Of a stretch of 64,000 bases of DNA, positions 40,151 to 52,600 are shown one piece after another. Each line of letters starts with the position of its first letter. Positions within the stretch are counted from its first letter, which is position 1. The translations under genes were made by a program, and so were the position numbers. Origin of the DNA: Oscarella lobularis (lineage: Eukaryota > Porifera > Homoscleromorpha > Homosclerophorida > Oscarellidae). The notes under the pieces were generated by a model. The model was not told where the DNA came from. It worked only from the letters and a program-made list of their open reading frames with translations, and did no database searches. The stretch lies in assembly GCF_947507565.1 (NCBI RefSeq), contig NC_089178.1, forward strand, positions 310,001 through 374,000, given 5' to 3'.

Positions 40151-41557
40151 ATGAACGTTGTTACAGTTTGCGTCAGTCTTATCTGTATTCTAGCGTTGCA
40201 CGGGGCTGGAGGTAGGTACTGTGTACGGGGGAAAAGGGGCGGTGTCAAAGTGAAAGTGGTCTCAATTCGTCTCGTTTTTACTTTAGCTGCCTCTCCTTGC
40301 GATTCAAAAGTCTGTCCCCCGTACTCTACATGCAATGCTACAAATGCTACGCACGCCGAATGCAGCAAGTGTCCTTCAGCGTTTAGTGGCTGCAAGTTTG
40401 GTGAATACGTGTGCGGCAGCGACGGAAACAGCTACAACAGCGCGTGTAAACTCAGATCGGAAGCGTGCAAGAAAAATCAAAACATTACTATAGCGAGCCA
40501 GGGAAGGTGCCCAGGTTAGTTAAAAAGATGTGTGTACCATATGAAAACTAATCATTGTGCGCTGTTTCAGACGCGTGTACTGGGGTAAAGTGCGACTTTG
40601 GTGCGACCTGTAAGGTCGTGAGTAACAGCAATTACACGTGTGATTGCGCAAGAGCTTGCTCTTTTCATTACGATCCCGTCTGTGGAAGTGACGGGAAAAC
40701 ATATAGCAATTTGTGCCACCTGCAAACAGGCAGCTGCGAAGCAAAAATGAACCTCACAGTCGCAATACAAGGAGAATGTCCAGGTATTTTAGACACGTCA
40801 TTCTATTTCGTAAAAAAAACAGACTTTGTTTTTTAGATGGATGCGATTATATATCTTGCCCCCCATTTGCCACGTGCATCCCTACAAATGCCACGCACGC
40901 CGAGTGCAAGTGTCCTTCTGCGTTCACTGGCTGCAATTTTGGTGAATACGTATGCGGCAGCGACGGAAACAACTACAACAGCGCGTGTAAACTCAGATCG
41001 GAAGCGTGCAAGAAAAACCAAAGCATTGCTATAGCGAGCCAGGGAAAATGCCTAGGTTAGAAAGATGCGTGTACCATATGAAAACTAATCATTGTGCGCT
41101 GTTTAGACGCGTGTACTGGGGTAAAGTGCGACTTCGGTGCGACCTGTAAGGCCGTGCGCATGGGCAACAGCAATTACACGTGTGACTGCGGAAGAGTCTG
41201 CCCTCAGCACATTGACCCCGTCTGCGGAAGCGACGGGAAAACATATAACAATTTGTGCTATCTGCAGATAGGCAGCTGTGAAGCAAAAATGAACCTCACA
41301 GTCGCAATGAAAGGCAACTGTCCTGGCACGCCTACAGTGGGTACAGTGGCAGGTTCGAATCTCAATTGAAATTCTCTTACGCTTTACCGATCTTTTCTTT
41401 TTTTATTACAGAAAAGTCCGAAAAACCCACCGGAGGTGCGTAAACTAGCTAAGGCGTGAGCGTACCTTTTCTGACGCGTCGTTCTCTAGGCGTTCTCCAA
41501 CTTACGGCGTCCGTTGCACTTCTTGTTGCAATCTTGAGTGCTCTTCTCGTCGCTTAG
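40151..41557 (+). CDS. Four-domain Kazal GPI-type surface protein
   Basis: Seven exons (40151-40211, 40287-40514, 40571-40783, 40837-41055, 41107-41352, 41412-41435, 41490-41557) give 352 residues. The signal peptide is MNVVTVCVSLICILALHGAG. Each Kazal module is one exon. The modules alternate in an A-B-A-B pattern: A types have FGEYVCGSDGN and ACKLRSEACKKNQ, B types have ACTGVKCDFGATCK and DPVCGSDGKTY. The two A exons are near copies of each other, as are the two B exons, at a spacing of about 541 bp, so a two-exon block was duplicated. The C-terminus (LQLTASVALLVAILSALLVA) is hydrophobic and ends there, which suggests a GPI signal. It follows the seven-domain Kazal gene on the same strand after 168 bp; the pair is probably a small local family. 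Confidence 0.88.
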
Positions 41558-41640
41558 ACGTCGTACGCACAAAAAAACAAGAAACCGTTTTCTTCTTATT
41601 CGGGCTTTTTTGGCTGTGCTGTGTGTCCCGTATATGTGCA

Positions 41641-44600
41641 ATGAATCGTGCTCGAAAACCTCCAGCAGGCCGCTACAAATTTTCCAAAGTCGTCGTCAAT
41701 GGCCAGAAGTTTAGCGTTCTCGCCGTGAGCCACGTTCCACCGAGTGGGACTCCTCAAGAGGATCCCGGCCGTGAGTCGCGCACGGGCGACGAAATGATCG
41801 ACGTGCGCAACAACATGATGCCCGACGTCTATCTCTTTCCGAACGCGCCGCATCACGTCGCCCGTTGCACGGGCGGCGACGTCGAATTCTTCATGAAAAA
41901 CCACGCGCACGATCCGAAATTGAAAAATCAAACGTGGCCCACGGGCGAACGCTGTTTCCAGTGTCCCGAGTGCAAGGAATCGGTCACAAACATCCCGTTG
42001 GGCGTCATGGCAATGGAATGGCATCTCAAGTGCATTTCGGTCCCCGATTTTCCGTATCAGAACACCGGAGAGAGAAAAGCGATATTGCCTATATTATTGG
42101 TATCGCGACGCATGCCTAGACTATATCATCCCAAGTGCTATCGTCGATTCGTGAATCGATGCGTGAACGAGTGGGGCGCCGATCCCTCGTGGGACCCGTG
42201 TCCCGCGCACAGCGTCATCTCGTTCGAAGCGTTGCCCGAAGCGGCGGTGCGACCTCTCGTCAAACAGTGGGTCGACGTCAAAAAATCCATATCCGATTAC
42301 GACATCGGACTGAGAAAATATATACAACGCCTGTGGCACATGCCATCGGACGACCTCCCCGTTCTGTCAAATATGCGAAAGACGATTAAGGAAAAAATGC
42401 GTTTGGCTCACTCGAAGGCGGCGGTGGAGCCGGAACCATCGCATAAACACGACGGCAAAGTCGCCGAATTACGTCGACTTGGTGACCAGGAGGCCAAATT
42501 CAAGAATTTTACCAAAGCGTTGAAACACTACAATGAAGCGTTGGAATTGAGCAAAGTCGACGCTCACTTGACGTATCATCGACGTTCGCAGGTGTATCAG
42601 CTCACAAATCGGATGGAGAAGGCGCTGCGTGACGCCGAACTGTGCACAACGGAAAAACCGAATTGGGTGAAGGGATACCAGCGCAAAGGCGAGTGTCTCC
42701 TCGCGATGGGAGGTCGGGAAAAGGAGACGCACGCCGTCATGACGATCGCGTGCGATCTCGATCCGCGAGACGATAAGTCGGCGCGACTTCTCGCGCGCGC
42801 TCTCGATCTCGACAATTTGGATCCGGATTTCTTGACCGATATCATCATGAATAGTCGCTATGCGCTTTTCGACGCCTTTCTCGGTCTCGTCGCCAGTCGA
42901 CTGCGGCACTTTCTGACGCAAGTACCCGGCCAACGAGCGGCGCACGATCGCGACGAATCGCTCGTGATCAACGAGGAGACGGGCGAGCGCGTGCCGACGC
43001 GACTCGCCCATCGGCAACTTCTCTTTGTCATTCATCATGGGAGCAACGTTCGAAAAGCGTTGCGCGCGTCCGAGTGCGAATCCGCGCGCTCTCACGCCGA
43101 GTGGTTTGCGAATTTGTACGATAAATACGTTCCCATGGTGAAACGAATCAACGCGGCGATGACGTCCGAGGAGAGAGAAGCGCGTCGACGCGACGGGCTC
43201 CCGTTGGACATCTTTCGACGAATCACGTCGGTTCCGGCCGTCCATCGCGTCACTCGACGATCCGTCAAGGTGAAGGAGAAGCAGGGAAATCCGAAGAAGC
43301 GAAAGAATAAGCATAAGGGCGTCGAGAAGAACGACGTCGACGACGACGAAGAGGAGAGACGATTGATGCCGCCGGAGGCGGCGAAAACGTACGGCGAATT
43401 CGTTCTGCTCGCCGAAGAGGAGCGACAGAGAAAGGAGAAAGCGTCGATGGAGGCGATAATGGAGGAAGAGAGACGGAAATTTCAGGCTCTTCCGCCCGCT
43501 TTCGAGTCGAATCCAATGAGGCAGTACGGACTGAGCGACGATTACATGGCTCAGCTAAAAAGACATTTGTCTAAAGATAGGGTGGGTAAGGGGCGGTGAA
43601 AGAACAGAGCTTCTTATCTCAATCTATTCCCTCATCTTAGAATCGTCTTCAGAGCGAGATAAAGAATTGGGAGAAGATCGTCGATAAGGATCCCGACGCC
43701 ATGACGACGGAGGAACTTCATAAATATCTGACGCAGCACGGCGTCTGCTTGATGGGAAAAGTTCAACGCGAGTATCTCGTCGAGCAAGTGAAGAAGCTGC
43801 GCGTCTACAGCGACCTGGGCCCCGTGGATCGAATAATGAAAATTCTACCAGAAGTAAAAGACATGAAAACGAAGAAAGAAAAAATTAATCGCGCGATTCT
43901 AACCTTTTAGCTTCAACACGAAGACGGAATCTACGTCGATCCCAACGTCCTCGGCCAATGTCGTCTTCGCCTAAGCAAATTAGGCAAAGAGCATTTATCC
44001 GCGTTATACGGAGAATCGGTCAAAGAAGACGAACCCAACGAAACCGATCTCCGCGATCACATCGACTGTCATCAAGGCTATCTTCCTCCGGACGAATTCG
44101 AGCAAGTCTACTGTTCGTTCGAGCCGAACGCGACGACGCTCGGCGTTCCGTTGGAGATGATCGAACCGATCATGGAGTTGTACAACACGTCGCCGCAGGT
44201 GCCAACAATGTTGAGCGAGCCCTTGCCGCGTCCGTTCAACGCGGAGACGAAGAAGTACACGGTGAGGTTGAAGCGAACGCCGTTGCAATTCTGTCGACGC
44301 AATCAGCTCAAAGCCGTCGAGGAGTGCGTCGAAGAGTTGGAGAATTTGAGCAATTTGGCCGATATGAGAATCTCCGATCTGCCGCACATGAAGGGGCAAT
44401 TGCCCGTTCAATTGCAGGGAGAAAATCCCGTTGAGCTGATCAAGGGTCTCCAAGTGACAATCGATGCGGCGCAGACGATTTTTTGTCAACTGACGACGTA
44501 CGATTCGATGTCGAAAGCCGAACGAGAATCTCTCATCACTTCGATGCAGACGTGCGGATTGGATTCCGATCGCAACGTCATCGATTTGGTGTGTCGAAAT

Positions 44601-44918
44601 CTGTACGTCACTTGCGACATGTCGACGCCGACGACGAAGGTCATCGTCATGTCGGCGACGACGACGACGACGACGACGGACTCGACGACGAGCGTTCTGC
44701 CGCTTCACGAAGTCGATATCGACGTCGAAGTTCATCCTGAGGATGCGGAGGCGGTGGCGGCGGCGATCGCCGGGGCTGTGACGCACAGTTGCGCTTCGTG
44801 CCGGAAGGGCGAGGCGAAGATGAAGTGCGGACGATGCAAGAGCGTCTACTATTGCAATCGCGAGTGCCAGAAGATGGACTACAAGCGGCACAAATTGATT
44901 TGTAAAGCGATTCACTGA
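41641..44918 (+). CDS. Large TPR-MYND protein
   Basis: Three exons (41641-43581, 43641-43853, 43911-44918) give 1053 residues. The N-terminal third has a Cys/His cluster (ERCFQCPECKESV...HLKC; HPKCYRRFVNRC) that may bind zinc. A TPR region follows near residue 285 (LRRLGDQEAKFKNFTKALKH, YNEALELSKVDAHLTYHRRS, KALRDAELCTTEKPNWVKGY). Then come a basic KKRKNKHKG stretch, a helical middle, and a C-terminal MYND zinc finger (CASCRKGEAKMKCGRCKSVY, YCNRECQKMDYKRHKLICK). No SET domain is seen, so it is not a SMYD methyltransferase. TPR plus MYND suggests a co-chaperone or protein-interaction adaptor; no name is offered. The first exon, 1.9 kb, is unusually long here. The MYND end lies 69 bp from the end of vezatin. 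Confidence 0.8.
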
Positions 44919-44986
44919 GTGATTTTAACGAAGTGGTTTTCTTACTTGTGATTCGTTTTGGCCGAACGAGATTGTTTATTTTTTAT

Positions 44987-47634
44987 TTATGTTGTCGTCT
45001 TCTCTCCACTTGCTTCCATGTCGTCGTCGTCGTCGCTATCGTTGAGCTGGTGCCGTCGTTTTGCGGCGAGTGCGGCCGCCGCAAAGGCCGCCTCGCTCAT
45101 CCACTGACTGCCGTCGGTTTCCGCGTATTTGCACTCGCTTTTCTCCGCTTTTTGAGCTGGCGGATCCAGGGAGACGATCGCCGGTGACGCATCCGTCTTC
45201 AGTCTCCCCTTTTCGACGGCTTTAGCGGCCAGCACGCTTTTCAACTCTCGAATCATTCCCAAAGATTCTTCCGCGCGTCTCTGCCTTTCTTCCTACGCGA
45301 GAAACTACAACCCGAGCAACTAAAACTGCCTTTCCCACCAATTGCACTCGTCTTTGAGCCCCTGTAATACGTTCCCTGTCGTCACTCGAATCTGCAATGC
45401 CTTCGTAGACCTGAAAGGAAAAGCAACGTTTTTTCTATTATTTCATTAATTATTAATTAACCTTTTCTTCCTCTTCGTCTGAATCTCTACTATCAGACTC
45501 TCGAAAACAGACTTCTAGATAAATCTTTTATACTCTAGTCATCATAAGACCAACAAGCGCAAACCCTTCAGTTGATGAGTTGTGCCCGTGTCTTCCTGCT
45601 GAGAATCTTCTCCTAAATAAACTCGCAATGAATGCATCTTGTTTGAGAAGATCTTTACTTTCGGCGAGTTGTGGTGAAGCCGGCTGCAGCGCGTGTTGCA
45701 AGTCAGCGCACGAAGAGACGCACAAGTCAACGTCCGCTTCTATCCACTTCGCCAAAGCTACGGAACAAAATAAAACACAGTTCGTTATATCAACGCAGTG
45801 AACCTCCAACGCGTTCGTCATCTTCTTTAGACTCGGCTAATTCCGCAGCAAGCTGACGAACTCTGCAGTAGGAAAACTCGAATCAGGATTCCTTTGTGGA
45901 TGTCTTCACTAACCGAAGTAGAGTGGACTGCAGTCGCAGTTCAAGAGCGTGACACGCTTTCACTCTTTCGGATCCTCCAACAGAACAAATTTGAGACGAC
46001 GCTTCTTTTTCTTTTTACCAAAGAAATCGATGATCGAGGAGAAATGCTCATAATAAGTACGCCTTCTATTTTGGGGTATATTATAGTTATAATAAAGAGG
46101 CTGCCCCACTAGCTGTCAAATGTTGTGCGCTGAGGAAAGCTCTCGCTCGGTATTTTACCTTGTAGGGAGACTTTTTGCGTTCGAAAAGCGGCGCTTAGTT
46201 CGTCTTCTCGTCTCTTCGCGTGAAGAATGAGATTCTGGAGTAGGTCGCGAGTGCACTGAGTCGCCACGTGAAATCGTCGTCTCCTTTCCACTCCGCTAAG
46301 TTCATCTAGACGTAAAGTGATTGGTGAAAATGACAGAGCCAGTCGACGCAACAACTCCGATATTTGACGCTTAGTCAAAGAGTAGACATCCTGAAAAAGA
46401 AAGAAAATCGATTTTCAGAACAATTTCTCAAGAACAAACGAGTCCTACTCTCAAATCCGAGACAGCCAAGTCCGTACTATCAACACTCAGTCCAATTTCG
46501 TCAAGAGAAAGAAAGGCCAAATAGTGATCCGAATGATCAAGATACACGCCAAGAGACAGCCTAGAATTTTTCCCCAAAAATCAATATCTCTCATCGTGCT
46601 CTACACCTACCTTTTTACGAGCTGAATCGTCGCCTCTCTACCAGCACAAAGAATCTCTCGACTAGATTCGTACATTAGCTGCCTCAAGGCGAGACAACGA
46701 TCCGCTGGCGCGTTGCCAGGATTGGGCTGTAGCCAATGAGAAGAGCTAAAGTCCGAATCTCGTCATTCCTTGCAAAGAGCCGCGAGTCAATCTTTTCCTC
46801 TTACCCCCTGTAACCTTTGGCAATAACGTCCAAGTCTCGAAGAAGCTGAAGGCTCTTCGAGTAAGCTTTCAAGTAGAACCCCGTTGCATTGGAAAAGTCT
46901 TCTAGCAATGAAATGCTGCTTTCGACTTGCGTAGTCCAGGACTGAAGAAGAAGAACGTTATAGATTTTTAATTTTTACTTCATACCATTTTACCTTTATT
47001 ATAGCACGCCGTGCAACGTAGACAAGCATCAAACAGAGAGAAAATCCGCAGAGAACGAGACCCCTCTTCTCAAACGGCATTATAGCTATTGCAATTCCTA
47101 ATAAAACAAGTGCAGTGCTTTGCACTTTTCCAATGAAGAACGACGACTGGAGGTCAGTTGTTGAAATGTTTGTTTTGGAAGCGTTCGGATCAATAGATTC
47201 AATAATGGCTACGTCATCTTTCTCCACTAAAGGAGAAGATAGGACAATTTTCTGGAGCCGCCTTAAATTCTTCTTTGTCTAAATGACGAATTTTTTAGTT
47301 TCAAAAATTCGCTCTTTTGCTCTCTTACCGGATGATTAGGAAGAAAAATATTATGGAAATATTCCACAAGGTTCCAGTTTGACTTTTCCAGTGTTAGCAC
47401 GTCACTTTTGGCTGTTGCTTCTACGGGTTTTTCTGCAGCTGTAGGATGAGCGTCAAATAGATCCAAAAGATTCGAGTTTTCTGCGTCAGATTAATTAATT
47501 AAAGGTGAGGCTCCAAGCAAGTCGTCACCTTTTAGATGTTGATAAAGTGGAGAATTCTGGTTAAAATCAATTTAGAGATGATTTAGCTTGGCTCTTTGCG
47601 GTAAAACCTCGAATATCACGTCCTCGTCTTCCAT
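44987..47634 (-). CDS. VEZT: Vezatin-like adherens junction protein
   Basis: Minus-strand gene starting MEDEDVIFEDSPLYQHLK, which is the vezatin N-terminal box (VIFEDSPLYQ). A vezatin core follows with paired hydrophobic segments (STALVLLGIAIAIMPFEKRG, LVLCGFSLCLMLVYVARRAI), SWTTQVESSISLLEDFSNAT, LALRQLMYESSREILCAGRE, and SFSPITLRLDELSGVERRRR. The end has IRELKSVLAAKAVEKGRLK and FAAAALAAKRRHQLNDSD with an acidic tail, both matching the C-terminal vezatin blocks. Vezatin links cadherin-catenin junctions to myosin VIIA in animals. Its presence with true epithelia-like junctions fits a homoscleromorph sponge, but this is inference. Start codon is 105 bp from that of CDC123. Several small introns; not all joins were fixed. 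Confidence 0.8.
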
Positions 47635-47739
47635 TTGGCAACACAGCCGCTTAGCGCACGTTAAAGCAATGGAAAACGACGACTTTCAGCCTGTTGCAAC
47701 AAAAGAGCGGGTTTGCGAAAAAGATGTCTGAATGTATGA

Positions 47740-49332
47740 ATGATATGCGACGTTTTGAAGGTTATTCAATGTATGACATCGCAATGGTACAGCCAATTCG
47801 CGCCAGTGACAATCAAAACGTAGCGCGAACTACTATCTTTATTTTCACTGCACTCTGGACTTCTTACGTAGTGAATTCGTCTCGCTGAAACCCGATTTTG
47901 TCCACTACCTCAACGAGGACGGAATTGTTCTTCCACAAAGGCAACGCATGCGTCAACCAACTGATTAATCAAAGGATTAATTAATTAATTAATTATCTAA
48001 CAGTCTGCAAATGCCTGCTGCATATGGCCTTGACGACGTAGAAAATGCTCTGTCAGATTGGTCATCAGATGATGATGACGACAATAAAGAAGACGCCAAG
48101 GCAGGGACTAACCTCTCTCACTTACTCATGCAATCTCTCTCTCTCTGTGTGTACTTACTGTACGCAGGTTCATCAGCCAAATTTTTCTGAATTGAATCAT
48201 GAGATACAGAGCGTTATTGATCGACTTGACGGCGCCGTGTTTCCCAAACTCAATTGGAGTTCCCCATCTGTATGCTTGCTTTTATAAGCAATGCACGGGG
48301 TAATTATTCTAAAGGTGACGTCTTTCTCAAGGACGCCAAGTGGATTAGCCACACTGGCACGATGAAGTGCACGACCGTCAGCGATGTGTATCTCCTTCTA
48401 AAGAGCTCTAACAGGACGTCTCACGACTTGAACGAAGCGTACGTAAAGTTGACCTGTGTCGCTTTTATGCAAGAATTCTCTCCTCTCCTCTCACAGATTC
48501 GTCAAGTGTAGTGACTACGACGGAAGCAATGAGCCTCCTGGCGGATTTCAGGTAAAACAACAATCCAAACTATTTTTACCCCTTTGAATCCTCGCTGAAC
48601 TCAGTTGGTGCTAAGGCAATGGGAGGATCTTCTTCCAGGCATGGAATTCAGGTGCTTTGTTCAGGAAAACAAGCTCCTAGGTATTCAGCCTTAAAAGCGG
48701 AGAGAAGTCGTTACTAAATCAAAGCTTTATCTAGCTGTTTGTCAGAGGGATTATACGACCTTTTACGAGTATTTAGACCGAGATCACGAAGCGATTTTGA
48801 AAGAGATAGAGCAGTTTTTTAAGGACTACATTCAGGGAAGATTTTCTGACGTAAACTGTAAGGACGAAAACGTTTTTTTCCAAGTGGCCGTCTTCATCAT
48901 TGATTGCACCGTCTAGATACATTTGACGTATACAGAAGAAAGAAGGCAAAATGAATACAATTTCACCCGGTATTCGAAAATTGAAATTTTTGTGTAGAAT
49001 CGATTTTGGATCATCGACTTCAATCCTTTTCATTGCGTCACCGAGACACTCCTCTTTACGTGGCAAGAGCTGACCGAATTGGCGCTGGCCGGCGACAGCT
49101 GCGCTGCCTTCCGATTCGTCACAAGCGAAGCGGGCATTCAGCCAAGTAAAGACGCCTACTCTAGATTACCACAAGTAAGGCAGGAAAGTATTACACTCTT
49201 CAACAATAAAAATATGTGTTTTTTTTCTAGGACTTCTTAGACTTTTCTGTGGGATCTGACGTTGATCAAATTGTTGGCCTACTGAAAGAAATCGATGAGA
49301 AGGAACGACTTGAACCGGTCGAAAAATTATAA
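47740..49332 (+). CDS. CDC123: CDC123, eIF2 assembly factor
   Basis: ATP-grasp-fold protein required for joining eIF2 alpha, beta and gamma subunits. Start MICDVLKVIQCMTSQWYSQF at 47740 (an in-frame stop lies just before). Blocks in order: VSLKPDFVHYLNEDGIVLP, ALSDWSSDDDDDNKEDA, NHEIQSVIDRLDGAVFPKLN, WSSPKDAKWISHTGTMKC, VYLLLKSSNRTSHDL, LVLRQWEDLLPGMEFRCFVQ, ENKLLAVCQRDYTTFYEYLD, IIDFNPFHCVTETLLFTWQE, RLPQDFLDFS. The IDFNPF motif and basic residues in PKLNWSSPKDAKWI are nucleotide-site features of the family. A short upstream frame at 47669 (MENDDFQPVATKERVC) does not belong to the family. Introns are about 50-70 bp. It is convergent with TBK1, with an inverted repeat between them. Confidence 0.9.
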
Positions 49333-49640
49333 GCGATATTTAAAACCCCGCTAATGGATACTGTTAATCTACAAGAACATGTACAGTATGTCACAAAAAA
49401 AATAACGTGGGAAATTTTCTAAAATTGCTAGCAAAGTATCTGCCGCGGCTGCTGCTGCTACTACGTCGACAACGTTAATCTTACGTATATGTCATATCGG
49501 ATTCTGCGTGGACAAATGATCCAAGTTCGAATCCATTTGCTTTATTCTATACGTATTGCGGTATAAGTGGAATTGTCGCTTACGTAACGGACACTATTAT
49601 TGACAGTGTCCGTTACGTCAATGCTCTACGTGCGACCCGC
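49333..49640. other. Convergent intergenic gap CDC123/TBK1 with a perfect hairpin
   Basis: These 308 bp between two convergent stop codons hold no gene. At 49582-49618 there is a perfect 14-bp inverted repeat (ACGTAACGGACACT and its complement) around a 9-nt loop. It could form a 3'-end hairpin on either transcript. Confidence 0.75.
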
Positions 49641-52600
49641 TTACTTTACACTGAGCTCCTCTTCCAGCGTCTTCAGCTGTTCGTTGGCTTCTATTAGCGT
49701 TTGCTCGTTTTCTCTGTGCACTTGTCCAACCCTAGGTCAGCACAGTCGCGAATCGATATTCAGACAGGTTTTCGCAACTCACATTAACGTGACCTCTGAC
49801 ATATACTTGGAACCTGATTTCATTGTGTTGAGTGAGCGCTGAGCTGGTTGTTCCATGAGAAAACGTATCTTCTCTTTGCGAGAATCTTGCCACTAGTGCA
49901 CCACACATCAAAACGACGATGGTTCAGAAAACGATCGTTTGGGTACTTTGTTTAGCTCTTCATCAAATTGTTTATATTCATTTTCTTCTTTTTTGACGTC
50001 AAAAAGAACTTGTTGCATTATTTCTCTCTGGTGACCAATAGTCCTAGAAATAACGCCGTTTAAATAAAGAAAACTTGGGCAATTCTCTCTGGCACCTGAT
50101 CCACTTGGACAGTTGCTCGTGAAGAGTTTCCCTCGCACTTACGAACTTAAGAACAAAAGCGCGTGCCTTCTTTGTGGTATCGTACAATCGTTTTCTAAAA
50201 AGCACATAACGGTGCTGGGCGAACGCATTCCCTAATCGAACGTTCATTCGTCACTTTTCAAAAATGTGATTGTGCTCATCAAGATAAGAGATGCGACCCT
50301 GCTTGCGCTCCCTGTAAAACATTTCTCGAATTTCCTTCACCACTTTGACGCAGTGCTGCAGCGTCGACAGCCTACGCACAAAGAAATTCAGAAATCCGAG
50401 ACAATAAACTGTTAAAGAGAGAGAAGAACCATGTGTCAAACTCTTTCGTTTTCTCTTGGCAAACTATTTTCCACGACGTGCATAATTGATCCGGACGTTC
50501 TTCGATGCCAAGCATCGTATGTTTGAATCTTTGAGTAATCTAAAAAAACGGAGCTACGTCTCCTAGCAGCAGCCGACTCCGCGGGAAACGCTCACGGTCT
50601 GAGACGTCTTCTTCTGATGATTGCAACAGCTGTCCAGATACCCAAAAGCTCCGCTTACATCTGTTCTCCTCCCAAAATTACACGAATCTTCTGATACTAT
50701 TGCGAAAACTTGCCTTTAGTTTTGGAGCCATCTGCAGAGAAAAGGTTTTCTAACAAAGCCCTTTCAGATTCTTCCCTAAACGCTCAACTGTTAGGCGAAT
50801 CACGCCTAGACGAATTGTTCACCTTTCTAGCAACAATCTGCATTTCGTTTTCACCGGCTCACAGACGGCTTTCGCCTCAGCTATCGTCTTTTCCATAACC
50901 GCCCAGTCGGCACGCAGAGCATTACTAGAGAAATGACGCAGACTGAACGAATGACAGAGCGTCGAAATATCTCAGCTTGCCTTATGGCTTGAAAAGAGGC
51001 AACAATACCGCGACAGTAATTCGAAAGTCGAGACGCGACGCGCCGATGCTGATTACACATAGCCAAGCACGCCTAGACGAAAAACGTTAGAGACGACGTC
51101 GCAATCACGAAATCAATCATTGACTTTCGCCGCTTGATCGTCGCCTACTAAGTCAGCTGCCGCCGCCCGAACGTCAGGAGCTTTTGCTACACAAAGATCG
51201 GTTTATCTCTTTATAGAATATATATTATTTACGTATGTGGCCGGAGAAGAGCTTGTCTTTGGTTATGTGATCTCCGCCAGAGACAATTAAAGGCTTTTCC
51301 TCCTGCATTTCAAGTAGTTTGTACAACGTGCGTCGAATTCTCTTTTCGAATTACTGCGTCGTACCGTCGTTTCGGGTAAATCAGAAACGAGTTTCAGAGG
51401 CTGACTTCGGGTTGGCAATAAGGGATTTCCGTCGAAATAGAACTTTTGATTGGGAGAGTCGATTTTAGTTTGCGAGAATACTTTAGCAGCAAACTCTGAA
51501 AAACTGCAAGCGACAATCTTAGACTCCTCTCCCTCTCTCTCTCTCGTCTCACGTACGTGGCTGATTTGCGAATGTGAACGTGAAAACTCAAAGAGTCGTG
51601 AACGGAAAAAACGACAACGCACTACGAAAAACAATTGCAAATCAAATAACTTCCTCCGACGAAACGGTTACCGTATTAGTTATGATTTCGTCGCAGACGT
51701 CGAAGAGCATTTGAAAGCCTTTCATTTTCTTAGTATCGAGCATTTGCCGAAGGAGAAGCGTGAGGTCATCGCACAAAGCCCTAGAGATGAAGTACACATA
51801 CACAAAACATACACAAACATATACACCTAATTGAAAGCATTAACTGAAATGAAGAGGAGCAGTTTTATTTTCGCGTTTATGTGAGAAGCGAATGCACGAA
51901 AGTACTTTTAGAGTATAAGGGCACCTGCAAAGTTGCGTGGTCGGCGGAAGATGATTGCTGTACTCCACGCTGTCCGGCCTTTCGGTCCTCTGTACACCAG
52001 ATATCGCTTCAGGCGCTTTCTTTGAGACAATTTGATGCCTAGATTCAAAGCAATAAAGCCTTCATCGTCGCTTGAAAGACCCCTATCATCTTCTTCTGAC
52101 TGACATCATTTCCCGATTGTTTCGGCCACCGTGCGCCTGAAAAGGAAGTTTTCCCGTGGCAGTGTGAAAGAGCGTCACTCCAATGCTCCACAAGTCAACC
52201 TAGGAAAAAGAGTACTTAGACGTTCAATTGGAAATCGAGTCAACGTCGTCTCACCGAAGAATCAAACGTTTGCCTGCGTTTTTTTCCGAGCACCGCCTGT
52301 TCGTACATAAAAGGATCCTATTTACAAGACGTTCATACAAAAAGCAAAACAAAAAACCCTCTTCCTATTACCAAATACTCTTCGGTTCCATATATGGACA
52401 TGAACTGCTCCTCTGGACCCAATTCTCTCGCCGCGCCAAAATCGCTTAATTTGTACGTGTACCTACGAAAATGCGTCGTCACGCGTCTTTTCATAATACG
52501 AAATCAAATAAAAACGGCGCACGTTCCGTCGTCCTTTTCGGCTCTCAAAATGTTTCCTGGCTTCAGGTCACGATGTACGACGTCGTGCTCGCGCAAATAC

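Noticed and set aside
42469-43314. 281-codon minus-strand frame
   Set aside because: Antisense shadow of the TPR region of the sense gene.
44004-44915. 303-codon minus-strand frame opposite the MYND protein exon
   Set aside because: It is the antisense shadow of a CpG/Arg-rich coding exon; no domain is recognisable and the sense frame carries a clear MYND finger.
47669-47731. Short upstream frame MENDDFQPV... as the CDC123 start
   Set aside because: It ends in a stop before the family sequence, and the ATG at 47740 opens the conserved frame directly; it could at most be an upstream ORF.
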